Assembly (NCBI GenBank): GCA_041402045.1
Contig: JAWKSZ010000047.1
Coordinates: forward strand, 1 to 62,405
Source of the DNA: JAGQRJ01 sp041402045
GTDB taxonomy: Bacteria > Planctomycetota > J058
DNA length: 62,405 nucleotides
Reading direction: 5' to 3'
A program made the translations under genes and the position numbers. The notes beneath the pieces were generated by a model that searched no databases, was not told where the DNA came from, and saw nothing but the letters and a program-made list of their open reading frames with translations. Shown in pieces: positions 1 to 8,732 of this stretch. Numbering within the stretch: position 1 is the stretch's first letter; the number at the start of each line of letters is the position of its first letter.

Positions 1-399
1 CTAGTTGTCGCCGGGGCGGTCCACCGCCACCACCGTCACCTCTTCGTGAGCCCCTGGCTCGAGGTAGACGTTCTCGGTGCCGGTGACGCGGTGGGCCTCG
101 TCGTCGTCGTAGCGGGACTCGACGTCGACGGTGTAGAGCCCGGGGGCGAGGTTCTGGAAGGCTTGCCCGTCCTGGGCGCCGCCGCGGGTGTCGAGGTCGA
201 AGCGCTGGCCGGCGCCGCTGACCGCGCCGGTCGCGGGCACGGCGCGGCGGAAGGCGGTGGACCACACGATCACGCGGAGCTGGGCGGTCCCGCCGGGAGG
301 CTCGCTGGGGGACGCTCCGCCGTCGCCGCCGTCGGGGGTGCTGCTGCAGCCGAGGGCTGCGCAGATGGTCAGTGCCAGGGCGAGACGGAGGGTGGCCAT
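1..399 (-). CDS. Small secreted lipoprotein of unknown function
   Basis: This 132-residue protein starts with a short basic end, a hydrophobic stretch and the lipobox ALGC, so Cys18 is the likely lipid-modified residue. A Gly/Ser/Pro-rich linker follows, and then a domain of about 90 residues. The segment reading NLAPGLYTVDVES resembles the beta-sandwich units used in carboxypeptidase-regulatory or SdrD-type surface proteins. I do not recognise a specific family. The stop codon lies at the very edge of the window. The gene is transcribed divergently from the protease gene that starts at 565, and the 165 bp between them should hold both promoters. Confidence 0.7.
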   Translation of the reverse strand: MATLRLALALTICAALGCSSTPDGGDGGASPSEPPGGTAQLRVIVWSTAFRRAVPATGAVSGAGQRFDLDTRGGAQDGQAFQNLAPGLYTVDVESRYDDDEAHRVTGTENVYLEPGAHEEVTVVAVDRPGDN

Positions 400-564
400 G
401 GAGGCAGGGTAGCGCAACCTGCATGCCGCGTCTAACCCGTGCCGACCTCGTGTAAACCCCGGGCAAACCCTCAAATCTTTGAGCGGGATGGATAATCCGT
501 CTCGCCGCCGCCCGCGACGGACGCCCGAGGGCCCTCCGCGCCGCGGCACACCTGAGGAGGTCGC

Positions 565-3500
565 GTGACGCAGTTCCGAGCTCTGGCGCTCCTGGCAGCC
601 CTGGGGGCCCTGGCGGCCCCGGCGGTCGAGGTCGACCTCCCGCGCTTCCCCGCGCTGAGCCCCGACGGCCAGACGGTGGTCTTCTCCTGGCGCGGCGACT
701 TGTGGCGCGCCTCGAGCCGCGGCGGGCCCGCCCAGCGCCTGACCCGGGACGCGGCCAGCGACGCGCGCTCGGCCTGGAGCCCCGACGGGCGCCAGATCGC
801 CTTCGACTCCGAGCGCAGCGGCGCCCTGAACCTGTGGGTCATGGAGCAGGACGGCTCGGGCCTGCGGCAGGTCACCCACTCGGACGTGGGCGTGGCGCTG
901 GCGGGCTGGGCCCCCGACGGCCAGCACCTGCTGGCCACTGCGGCGATCGAAGGCGACGTCTACCGCAGCGCGCGGCCCTACCGCGTGGCCGCCGCCGGCG
1001 GGCCCCTGGTGCGGTTGACCGACGCCTACGGCGCGTCCCCTCAGCTCAGCCCCGACGGCCACACCCTGGCCTTCGTGCGCGGAGGCTCGAGTTGGTATCG
1101 CCGGCACTACCGCGGCCCCGACGCCCGGGACGTGTGGCTGCTCGACACCCGGGACGGGAGCTTCCGCCGCCTGACCCAGCACCCGGGCAACGACGGCCGC
1201 CCGCGCTGGCTCGACGGCGACACCCTGGCCTACCTCAGCGACCTCGACGGGACCGTGAACGTGTGGCTGCAGGACCTCGCCGGCGGCGAGCCGCGGCAGG
1301 CGACGCGCTTCACCGAGGCCGACGCCACCGCCTTCGACGTGGCCCACAACGGGAGCTGGGCCGTGGCGGTCTCCTGGGACGCGCTCTACGGCTGGGATCC
1401 GCGGGACCCCCAGGCCGCGCCGCAGCGGCTGAGCTTCAGCGCCCCCGACGACGGCCCGCCGCGCCTCAAGCGCGTGCAGGCCGACACCAAGGTCAGCGAG
1501 GTGGCGCTGCACCCCTTCGGCGAGGCGGTGGCCCTCGTGGCCTACGGGCGGGTGTTCGTGCGCGGGCTCCAGGACGAGGACAGCGCGCTCGTGATCAGCC
1601 CCGGCCCCGATCGGGCCCAGGGCGTGTGCTGGTCCCCCGACGGGCGGGAGCTCTACTTCGTGAGCGACCGCGACGGCACGGACTCGATCTACCGCGCGCG
1701 GGTGACCCTCGATCGCCGCGAGGTCCTCGAGCGCTACCGGCAGGAGGTCCCCGGGGCGTCGCCCTGGGCGCTGGGGGACACCGCCCCGCCGACCGAGCCC
1801 GAGGAGCCCCGCGACCCGACCGGCGCCGAGCTCGCCCTGCGCTGGCGCACGGCCCTCGAGGTCGAGGTCGGTCAGCGGCCTCGTGGTCACTCCCGAGCAC
1901 GACCGCGACCCGAGCTGCGACCCCAGCGGGCGCTACCTCGCCTTCCGCCGCGGCCGCGGCGACCCGGTGCTCCTGGACCTGGCGCGAGCCCGGGCCCCCT
2001 ACCCGCGAGCGCGTGCTCGTGCGCGGCTGGGACGCGAGCCTGCACTGGAGCTGATCCCGACGGGCGGCACCTGGCCTACGCGTCCCAGGACCGCTCCTTC
2101 AACAGCGACGTGTTCAGATCCCCGTCGACGGCTCCGCCCCGGCGGTGAACGTCTCCATGCACCCCAACGGCGATCACGCCCCGGCCTGGAGCCCTGACGG
2201 CAAGACCCTGGCCTTCCTCTCCACCCGCGACGGTGACGAGGCCGACGTGTGGCAGGTGCACCTCGACCGGCGGCTCGACGGCATGACCCCCGGCGAGAGC
2301 GCGACCTACCGCGAGCTGCTGGGCAAGCTCGACCGCACGCCGCCCAGCGTGGCCGCGGTCCAGAGCGCCGCGGTCGCCGCCCCGAACACCCAGCTCCGCC
2401 CGCTGGACCTCGACGACGCCTACCTGCGCCTGACCCGGGTCACCGAGTGGCGCGGGGACGAGGGCGACCTGGCGCTGGTCCCCACGGGGGTCGTGGCCTC
2501 CCAGGCCACCGAGGACGGGCAGCGCGTGCTCTACCACCTCGACCCCAAGGGCGAGCGCACCGAGCTCGCGCGCAGCGCGAGCCTGAGCGACGTGTCCTGG
2601 AGCGGGAAGACCCTGCTCCTCGTGCAGCACGGGCGCGCGGCGCAGATCCCCTCGTCCGGGGGCAAGCTCGAGCGGATCGGGTTCTCGCAGCAGCTCGACG
2701 TCGACCGCCAGGCCGAGACCAGCCAGAAGTTCACCGAGGCGGCGCGGGTCCTGGGCGAGACCTTCTACCACCCCACGCTCAAGGGCCTCGACTGGCCGGC
2801 GCTGAGCGCGCGCTACCACGACCTCGCGACCCGCAGCCGCACCGCCGCCGAGTTCAGCGAGGTCGCGAACCGCTTCCTGGGCGAGCTCAACGCCTCGCAC
2901 CTCGGGATCTACCCGCCCACGGAGCGCCCCGACACCTACCAGCCCCACGGCCGGCTGGGGGTCGACGTGCGCGAGGAGCCGGCGGGCGCGGTGGTGACCC
3001 GGGTCCTGGAGCAGGGCCCCGCGGCCCGCGCGCCGACGCCGTTGCTCGAGGGCGACCGGATCGTGGCCGTGCAGGGGGCGGCCTGGACCGCGAGCGACAC
3101 CCTCGAGGCCCGACTCCGCGGGCGGGTGGGCCAGGAGACCCGGCTCGAGGTCGAGCGCCCGCGCGCCGACGGCGAGCCGCTGCGCCTGACCGTGCTCGTG
3201 ACGCCCGTGTCCTGGGGCGAGGCGCGCACCCTGCGCTATCAGGCCTGGACGGCGGACTGCCGCGACCGCGTGCACGCGCTGTCCCAGGGCCGCCTGGGCT
3301 ACCTGCACATCCGCGGCATGAACCTGCCCTCGCTCATGGAGTTCGAGCGCGACCTGTTCGCCGCCGCCTACGGGCGCGAAGGCCTGGTGGTCGACGTGCG
3401 CAACAACGGCGGGGGCTGGACCGCCGACCGCGTGCTCGGCGCGCTCATGGCGCGGCCCCACGCCTACACCGTGCCCCGCGGCGCTGACCCGGCGTTCACC

Positions 3501-3866
3501 CGGGGCTACCCCCAGGGCCGGCTCTACATTCAGCGCTACGCGGACCCGGTGAACATGCTCTGCAACGAGAAGAGCTTCAGCAACGCCGAGATCCTCAGCC
3601 ACGCGTTCCGCACCTACGGCCGCGGGACCCTCGTCGGCGAGCAGACCTACGGCGGCGTGATCAGCACCGGGGCCATGACCCTCCTCGACGGGACCCGCGT
3701 GCGCCTGCCCTTCCGCGGCTGGTTCCTCCTCGACGGGACCGACATGGAGAACCACGGCGCGGTGCCCCAGCTCCGCGTGCCCCAGACCCCCGAGGACGAG
3801 GTCGCGGGCCTCGACCGCCAGCTCGAGGTCGCGGTGCAAGACCTGCTCGAGCGGCTGGACCGGTAG
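565..3866 (+). pseudogene. Tricorn-like S41 protease, reading frame broken
   Basis: The product looks like a tricorn-type protease, an S41-family peptidase that trims peptides. A GTG start follows a GAGGAGG ribosome site, and the first residues form a signal peptide, suggesting export. The N-terminal half has repeated SPDGxxxAF blades of PD40/WD40-like propellers. The C-terminal half, open from about 2140 to 3866, has a PDZ-like segment (GRLGVDV ... EGDRIVAV), the motif NASHLGI that aligns with the Ser-His pair of tricorn, and SFSNAEIL, which should carry the nucleophile serine. Between about 1850 and 2140 the coding signal jumps frame four times (1 to 2 near 1865, to 3 near 1985, to 1 near 2053, to 3 near 2117). 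Blade sequence is recognisable in each piece, so all parts belong to one original gene. Sequencing indels or a decayed gene are both possible. Confidence 0.75.
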
Positions 3867-3904
3867 CTCCGCGCACGCGCGCGCGCGGGCGCACCGGCCT
3901 ACGG

Positions 3905-4993
3905 TTCAACCGCCAAGGCCGCCAAGGGGCCAAGGCTCCGCGCTGTGGGTCGCGCGGCCCGGAGGGTGAGCAGGCCCCGTAGGAGCGGAGCGAACCATGC
4001 CCCCCCGCCGGCGCGGCATGCATTCGGCGGAGCCTTGGCGCCCTTGGCGGCCTTGGCGGTTCACATCCTCCTTCGTCTGCCGGCGCGCGCCGGCGTAGGG
4101 GACGCTCCGCGGACGCGAGGGCGCACCGGCGCACGATTCAACCGCCAAGGCCGCCAAGGGCGCCAAGGCTCCGCGCTGTGGGTCGAGCGGCCCGGAGGGT
4201 GAGCAGGCCCCGCGAGAGCGGAGCGAACCATGCCCCCCGCCGGCGCGGCATGCATTCGGCGGAGCCTTGGCGCCCTTGGCGGCCTTGGCGGTTCTCATCC
4301 TCTTCCGTCTGCCCGCACGCGCCGGCGTAGGGGACGCTCCGCGGACGCGAGCGCGCACCGGCCAACGGTTCAACCGCCAAGGCCGCCAAGGGCGCCAAGG
4401 CTCCGCGCTGTGGGTCGAGCGGCGCCGAGGGTGAGCAGGCCCCGCGAGAGCCGGAGCGAACCATGCCCCCGCCGGCGCGGCATGCATTCGGCGGAGCCTT
4501 GGCGCCCTTGGCGGCCTTGGCGGTTCACATCCTCTTTCGTCTGCCGGCGCGCGCCGGCGTAGGGAACGCTCCGCGGACGCGAGGGCGCACCGGCGCACGA
4601 TTCAACCGCCAAGGCCGCCAAGGGCGCCAGGCTCCGCGCTGTGGGTCGAGCGGCCCGGAGGGTGAGCAGGCCCCGCGAGAGCGGGTGAACCATGCCCCCC
4701 GCCGGCGCGGCATGCATTCGGCGGAGCCTTGGCGCCCTTGGCGGCCTTGGCGGTTCACATCCTCCTTCGTCTGCCGGCGCGCGCCGGCGTAGGGGACGCT
4801 CCGCGGACGCGAGGGCGCACCGGCGCACGATTCAACCGCCAAGGCCGCCAAGGGCGCCAAGGCTCCGCGCTGTGGGTCGAGCGGCCCGGAGGGTGAGCAG
4901 GCCCCGCGAGAGCGGAGCGAACCATGCCCCCCCCGCCGGCGCGGCATGCATTCGGCGGAGCCTTGGCGCCCTTGGCGGCCTTGGCGGTTCACA
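3905..4993. repeat. Five tandem ~232-bp palindromic elements
   Basis: Units start at about 3905, 4137, 4369, 4601 and 4831, and the last is truncated near 4993. Each begins with three spaced CGCCAAGG words, which are mirrored about 90 bp later by the inverse words CCTTGGCG. Each unit therefore forms a long inverted repeat with a loop holding the sequence around GGTGAGCAGGCCCCGCG. A spacer containing a CCGGCGCGCGCCGG palindrome separates units. Units differ by a few substitutions and single-base gaps. No coding region is credible here. The open frames across the array are low-complexity translations of the repeat. The 1.1-kb stretch between the protease and the gene at 5015 contains nothing else. 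A single diverged relative lies at 13864-13977. Confidence 0.9.
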
Positions 4994-5014
4994 TCTCTCT
5001 TCGGTCCGCCCGCC

Positions 5015-5320
5015 TCAGTCGGACTGGGCAGCGGCCGCGAAGCTCGCCGCGAGCTCGGGGTGGCCCAAGGCGCCGTAGGCCTGCGCCAGGAGCGCGCGGC
5101 CTTCACGGCTCGGCCCCACGAGCTCCTCGACCCGACGCAGGGTCGCGAGCGCGGCCTGAGGCACCGAGCGCACCTCGTCGCGAGCGCGGGCGAGGAGCGA
5201 CTCGCCGAGGGTCACGTCCACCGCGCGGGCGTAGGCAGACGCCGCGAGGCACACCCAGCCGCGACGCAGCAGCGCGTCGCCCAGGGTCAGGTAGTCGGAG
5301 GCTCGCTTGGGGTGGGGCAT
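5015..5320 (-). CDS. Short alpha-helical (TPR-like) hypothetical protein
   Basis: This 101-residue soluble protein has alternating Ala/Leu-rich helices, for example YLTLGDALLRRGW and RALLAQAYGALGHPELA. The pattern fits two or three TPR-like hairpins. No catalytic motif is visible. It lies 26 bp downstream of the methyltransferase gene at 5347 on the same strand, so it is probably the last gene of that small operon. Its stop codon is only about 20 bp from the edge of the palindromic repeat array. The start ATG at 5318-5320 was chosen because the protein pattern begins there and a purine-rich stretch precedes it. Confidence 0.55.
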   Translation of the reverse strand: MPHPKRASDYLTLGDALLRRGWVCLAASAYARAVDVTLGESLLARARDEVRSVPQAALATLRRVEELVGPSREGRALLAQAYGALGHPELAASFAAAAQSD

Positions 5321-5346
5321 GGGTCTCTCGGGGCAGGAGGTGCGGA

Positions 5347-5904
5347 CTAGAACAGGCCAGGGACGAGGCGCTTGCGGGTGCGCATGGCGTCGCGCCAGGT
5401 GGGGAGCTCGCTCAGCGCGGCCTCCTCGGTGCGGATCCTCAGCGTGAGCACGAAGGCGTTGAGCAGGGTCAGCCCGACCGCGGAGAGCCACGCGCCGTGG
5501 AGCAGCGGGAGCGCCGCCAGCTCGAGGATCACCACCAGGTAGTTCGGGTGACGGATCCAGGCGTAGGGGCCGGTGGTCACGACGGTGTCCGGGTCAGGGA
5601 CCACGACCCGCACGTTCCACGAGCGGCGCACGGTGTAGAGCGTCCAGACGCGGAGCACCGTCGCCAGCGCGAGGACCGCCACCGCCACCGCGCACAGCCA
5701 GGGTCGGAACGGCCGCCCCAGGAGCAGGACCTCGGCCAGGGGCGCGCTCAAGGACGCCACGTGCAGGAGCACCATGAGCGGGAACAGGAACGGCTCGCGG
5801 ACCGCGTCGCGCTCGCGCAGGCGGCGCGCGGAGACGAGCACCTCGCCCAGGCGCACCAGGGCCACCGCGCCGAGCACGACGCCGAAGATCCAGACGGAGC
5901 TCAC
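5347..5904 (-). CDS. Isoprenylcysteine-carboxyl-methyltransferase-like membrane enzyme (BpsB-like)
   Basis: This is a 185-residue integral membrane protein with about four to five hydrophobic segments. The C-terminal part carries the signature of the ICMT/BpsB family: a WNVRV segment, then GPYAWIRHPNYL, where the Arg-His-Pro-Asn motif forms the S-adenosylmethionine site, then an ELAALPL helix and RIRTEE near the end. In Bacillus, BpsB methylates alkylpyrones made by the type III PKS BpsA. A type III PKS lies 5 kb away at 11150, so a similar O-methylation role is a reasonable inference. The GTG start overlaps the stop of the upstream membrane methyltransferase by 4 bp (GTGA), which implies translational coupling. 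Confidence 0.8.
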   Translation of the reverse strand: MSSVWIFGVVLGAVALVRLGEVLVSARRLRERDAVREPFLFPLMVLLHVASLSAPLAEVLLLGRPFRPWLCAVAVAVLALATVLRVWTLYTVRRSWNVRVVVPDPDTVVTTGPYAWIRHPNYLVVILELAALPLLHGAWLSAVGLTLLNAFVLTLRIRTEEAALSELPTWRDAMRTRKRLVPGLF

Positions 5905-6704
5905 CGGGACACCTCCACGAGCTGGGGCGCGGGCACGGGCTCAGCGGCCGGACGCGCCGGGCGCAGGCTGGGGATCATGAACGGGACCTGGGCCTGGTAG
6001 GCGCGGAACGCGGCGCCGTAGCGCTCGAGGTAGCGGCGCTCCTTGAGCAGCGGTCCGGCGACGCAGTAGGCGGTCCAGATCGAGGCCAGGAGCAGCCGAT
6101 CGACGGTGAGCACCGGCCCCGTCCACAGCGTGAGCGCGAAGGCGGCGTAGACCGGCTGCCGGCAGTAGCGGAAGGTCCCCGCCTGGGGGAAGCCGCCGTA
6201 GCTCGGCTGCTGGCCCCGGGCCACGGCGAGCCAGCCCTTGAACCCGAGCTGGGTCCCGAGCCCGGCGTCGCCCATGGTCTTGACTACGAGCACCCAGCTC
6301 ACCGCGTAGAGCACCTGCGAGACCCGCAGCCAGGGGCCGGTCGCCTCCCACAGCACGATCTCGCTCGGCGACCACAGCGCGAACACCGCCAGGATCTGCG
6401 CCGAGGCGAAGATCACGTAGGTCGTGGTCGCCAGCGGCCGGCCGAGCCCCGCCGGGACGACCCGGCTCAAGAGCCGCCCCCCGCGCTTCGAGAGCGCGAA
6501 GGAGTGCAGGAAGGGGAAGTGCAGCGCGATCGCCGCGTCCACCGCGATCTGCCAGCCGCCCTCGAAGGGGCCCCAGCCGGCCATGCCGACGTAGAGCCCG
6601 TGGACCATGAAGCCCACGGCGACGAGGAACAAGGCGTGACAGAAGACGCCGTAGGTGAAGGCCAGTCCGCGGGTGGGCCAGGCGTAGGTCGAAGGTGCGT
6701 TCAT
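5901..6704 (-). CDS. NnrU/ICMT-like multi-pass membrane methyltransferase
   Basis: The 267-residue protein has six or so membrane segments. Motifs such as HFPFLHSFALSKRG and the C-terminal FRYCRQPVYAAF and KERRYLERYG resemble the NnrU / methanethiol-methyltransferase / isoprenylcysteine-methyltransferase group of small membrane methyltransferases. The position normally occupied by Arg-His-Pro reads CRQPVY, a common variant in this group. Substrate cannot be told from sequence. I chose the ATG at 6702-6704, which begins MNAPSTYAW, over an in-frame upstream start. It is the first gene of a leftward operon with the genes at 5347 and 5015. The promoter should lie in the 185-bp divergent region shared with the FAD oxidoreductase. 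Confidence 0.7.
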   Translation of the reverse strand: MNAPSTYAWPTRGLAFTYGVFCHALFLVAVGFMVHGLYVGMAGWGPFEGGWQIAVDAAIALHFPFLHSFALSKRGGRLLSRVVPAGLGRPLATTTYVIFASAQILAVFALWSPSEIVLWEATGPWLRVSQVLYAVSWVLVVKTMGDAGLGTQLGFKGWLAVARGQQPSYGGFPQAGTFRYCRQPVYAAFALTLWTGPVLTVDRLLLASIWTAYCVAGPLLKERRYLERYGAAFRAYQAQVPFMIPSLRPARPAAEPVPAPQLVEVSR

Positions 6705-6790
6705 GCACGGGCCCTGAGCAGGCCTCGTGCCAGCCGCAACCGCTGAGACCACCAGCCTCGACCCCCCTGCGGCGTGTCGGGCTTACCGAG

Positions 6791-6813
6791 GCGTTGTAGC
6801 TCTTACACGGAGC
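6791..6813 (-). promoter_or_regulatory. Motif shared with the PKS promoter region (copy B)
   Basis: Read on the minus strand this 23-bp segment starts GCTCCGTGT and ends CTACAACGC. It matches 11041-11065, which starts with the same nine bases and ends TTACAAAGC. The motif lies about 88 bp before the methyltransferase operon start. The other copy lies about 85 bp before the type III PKS start. Both sit in divergent intergenic regions of the same cluster. This may be a promoter element or a regulator site. The assignment rests only on the similarity and matching distance. Confidence 0.45.
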
Positions 6814-6889
6814 GAGCTCCGAAGTCGTGACGTGCGCGTCCGCGCGGGCTGGCACTCGACGTGTAGGGAGGAACACGCGAGGAGGACCC

Positions 6890-8086
6890 ATGCCCAGCAC
6901 CTACCACGACGCGATCGTCGTCGGCGCCGGCCCCGCCGGCTCGACCCTGGCCCTGCGCCTGGCCCGCGCGGGGCGCACCGTGCTCCTGGTCGACGGGGCC
7001 ACGTTCCCCCGGGACAAGGTGTGCGGCGAGGGGATCATGCCCGCGGGGGTCGCGGTGCTCGAGGAGCTCGGCCTGCGCGCCGTGGCCAGCGAGTTCGGCC
7101 AGCCCTTCCACGGGATCCGCTATCGGCTGCCCGACGGGACCACCGCCGCCGCCGAGTTCCCCGACGGGCTCACGGGCCTGGGGATCCAGCGCCGGCTCCT
7201 GGACGGACAGCTCGTGCGCGCCGCCGGTCGGGAGCCCAACGTCGACCTGCGCCTGGGCACCTGGGTCCGCGAGCTCGAGCTCCCCCGCCCGGGGACCCTG
7301 GGCCGGGTCGTGCTCGACGACGAGGTCGTCGAGGCTCCGGTCGTCGTCGGGGCCGACGGCGGGCGCTCCTTCGTGCGCCGCACCGCGGGCCTCGACCCCC
7401 AGCTCCCGCAGAACGGGCGCTTCGGCGTGGGCCTGCACTTCGAGCACGCCCCCCTCGACGAGGGCGCCCCCCTGGTCGAGGTGTTCGCCGCCGCGGACCA
7501 CGAGCTCTACACGACCCCCGTCGCCCCCGACGTGACCGGCGCCGCGCTGCTCGTGCGCCGCGCGGAGCTGAGCCGCTACCAGGGTCGGCTGGAGGAGGCC
7601 CTGCGCGAGCGCCTGCGCGCCGCGGGCCCCCGGGGGGAGGTCCTGGCCGCGTCCCCGGCCCTGGGCAAGGCCAAGGCCTTGGGCCCCCTCGGGCTCAGCG
7701 CGCGCCGCGCCCACGCCGAGGGCCTGCTCCTCGTCGGCGACGCCGCCGGCGCCCTGGACCCGATCACCGGCGAGGGGATCTCGCTGGCCCTGACCACCAG
7801 CGGCCTCGCCGCCGACGTGCTGCTGGAGGCCTTCGGCCACAACGACTTCTCGGCTCGACGCCTCGCCGCCTGGACCCGCCGCCGCGCCAAGAAGGTGCGC
7901 GCCCTGGCGGGCCTGACCCAGGTCGTGCTCTCGCTCTCGGAGCACCCCCGCGTCGCGAGCCGCGTCGTGCGCAACCTCGCCCGCTCCCCCGAGACCTTCT
8001 CGCGCCTCCTCGGCGTCGCCGCCGGCATGCACCCCCTGAGCTCCCTCCGCGTGCGCGACGGCGTGCGCCTGCTCCTCGGCGTGTAG
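6890..8086 (+). CDS. FAD-dependent oxidoreductase (geranylgeranyl-reductase/monooxygenase type)
   Basis: This 398-residue flavoprotein starts at an ATG just after a GAGGAGGA ribosome site. It opens with a Rossmann motif VVGAGPAGS at residues 11-19. KVCGEGIMP follows, typical of the geranylgeranyl-reductase branch, then GADGGRSFVRR (the DG motif) and LVGDAAGALDPITGEGI (the GD motif that binds the FAD ribityl and phosphate). The length is normal for the family, and there is no membrane segment. Similar flavoenzymes hydroxylate or reduce lipid-like substrates, including alkylresorcinols in some type III PKS clusters. Placement between methyltransferases, MMPL transporter and PKS suggests a tailoring role. 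A long inverted repeat begins one base after the stop. Confidence 0.85.
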   Translation: MPSTYHDAIVVGAGPAGSTLALRLARAGRTVLLVDGATFPRDKVCGEGIMPAGVAVLEELGLRAVASEFGQPFHGIRYRLPDGTTAAAEFPDGLTGLGIQRRLLDGQLVRAAGREPNVDLRLGTWVRELELPRPGTLGRVVLDDEVVEAPVVVGADGGRSFVRRTAGLDPQLPQNGRFGVGLHFEHAPLDEGAPLVEVFAAADHELYTTPVAPDVTGAALLVRRAELSRYQGRLEEALRERLRAAGPRGEVLAASPALGKAKALGPLGLSARRAHAEGLLLVGDAAGALDPITGEGISLALTTSGLAADVLLEAFGHNDFSARRLAAWTRRRAKKVRALAGLTQVVLSLSEHPRVASRVVRNLARSPETFSRLLGVAAGMHPLSSLRVRDGVRLLLGV

Positions 8087-8326
8087 CCCGGGCTGGGCTG
8101 AGCCCCGCCCCTGCCCCAGAATCTCGAGGCCGTGCCGGTCTACGGGGGCAGGGGCGGGGTTCAGCCCAGCCCGGGGGCTGATCCCGCCCTGCTCCAGAAT
8201 CTCGAGGCCGTTCCGGTCTACGGGGGCAAGGCGGGCTCAGCCTCGCCCGGGGGCTGATCCCGCCCTGCCCCAGAATCTCGAGGCCGTTCCGGTCTACGGG
8301 GGCAAGGCGGGCTCAGCCTCGCCCGG
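8087..8326. repeat. Three tandem hairpin units with an identical loop
   Basis: Three units follow each other with the sequence AGAATCTCGAGGCCGT at 8118, 8196 and 8272. The sequences on either side of each loop pair with each other. Unit 1 has 31-bp arms with one mismatch, beginning CCCGGGCTGGGCTGAG. Units 2 and 3 have shorter arms around CCCGCC(C)TGC and GCAAGGCGGG. The loop is almost unchanged while the stems differ but stay paired. The first hairpin starts directly after the FAD oxidoreductase stop and may end transcription. Confidence 0.8.
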
Positions 8327-8334
8327 GTCGTGGG

Positions 8335-8450
8335 CGCGTGGCAGGGCCCCTCCCCTCCGGGATCATGTTGGACGCACCTACCGAGAGCAGCAAGCTGCTC
8401 CCGGTAGGTGCGTCCCTCCACCTTTCGGAGGGTAGGGACCCTGCCACGCG
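8335..8450. repeat. 116-bp nested inverted repeat
   Basis: The outer arms of 25 bp (CGCGTGGCAGGG... and ...CCCTGCCACGCG) differ at two positions. Inside, GGACGCACCTACCG pairs perfectly with CGGTAGGTGCGTCC. The core reads GAGCAGCAAGCTGCTC. The whole could form one long cruciform or RNA hairpin. The core recurs at 57377-57403. Confidence 0.8.
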
Positions 8451-8486
8451 GTCAGGCCTGCGAATCACCCGGCTCGCGCCGAAAGG

Positions 8487-8575
8487 GTAGGGACGGGGCT
8501 CGTCCCCAGCGTGTCGGCACGGATTCTCGGCGTGGCGCTCAGCATGGGGTAGGGGCGGGGCTTGCCCCCGCCCGG
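8487..8575. repeat. Two GTAGGG-headed REP-like palindromes
   Basis: At 8487 the sequence GTAGGGACGGGGCTCGTCCC and at 8549 GTAGGGGCGGGGCTTGCCCC each hold a short stem around a CTCG or CTTG loop. They share the GTAGGG head with elements near 55.9, 57.0 and 57.4 kb but have different stems. From 8576 to 8732 I see no gene or other feature apart from a weak GCCGGC-flanked inverted repeat. Confidence 0.6.
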
Positions 8576-8732
8576 GTCTGTGCGTCCCTTGCGTCTTCGT
8601 GCCGGCGGAGCTCTGAGCCGGCGTGAGTCCACGATCCGTGGCGCCGCGGGTATGGAAGAGCTCCGGGCTGGCCAGGCGCGTCGAACCAGGACTCGTGATC
8701 TGCGGTGGAGAGGAGGGCGCTCACGGCCCGCG

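Noticed and set aside
470..483. CTCAAATCTTTGAG palindrome as a regulator site before the tricorn gene
   Set aside because: It occurs once and there is no promoter or relative to compare, so it is no more than a short imperfect inverted repeat.
1..1890. Very long open frame on the minus strand through the tricorn gene
   Set aside because: High GC keeps antisense frames open. The real coding pattern (propeller and S41 motifs) is on the plus strand. Only the first 399 bp on the minus strand resemble a real protein.
3905..4993. Possible CRISPR array
   Set aside because: The unit is 232 bp with no constant short repeat and unique spacer pattern, and no cas gene is in the window.
3661..5106. Several open frames of 85-193 residues within the palindromic array
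   Set aside because: They repeat the same translated words such as NRQGRQGRQGS and mirror each other on both strands, so they are products of the repeat, not genes.
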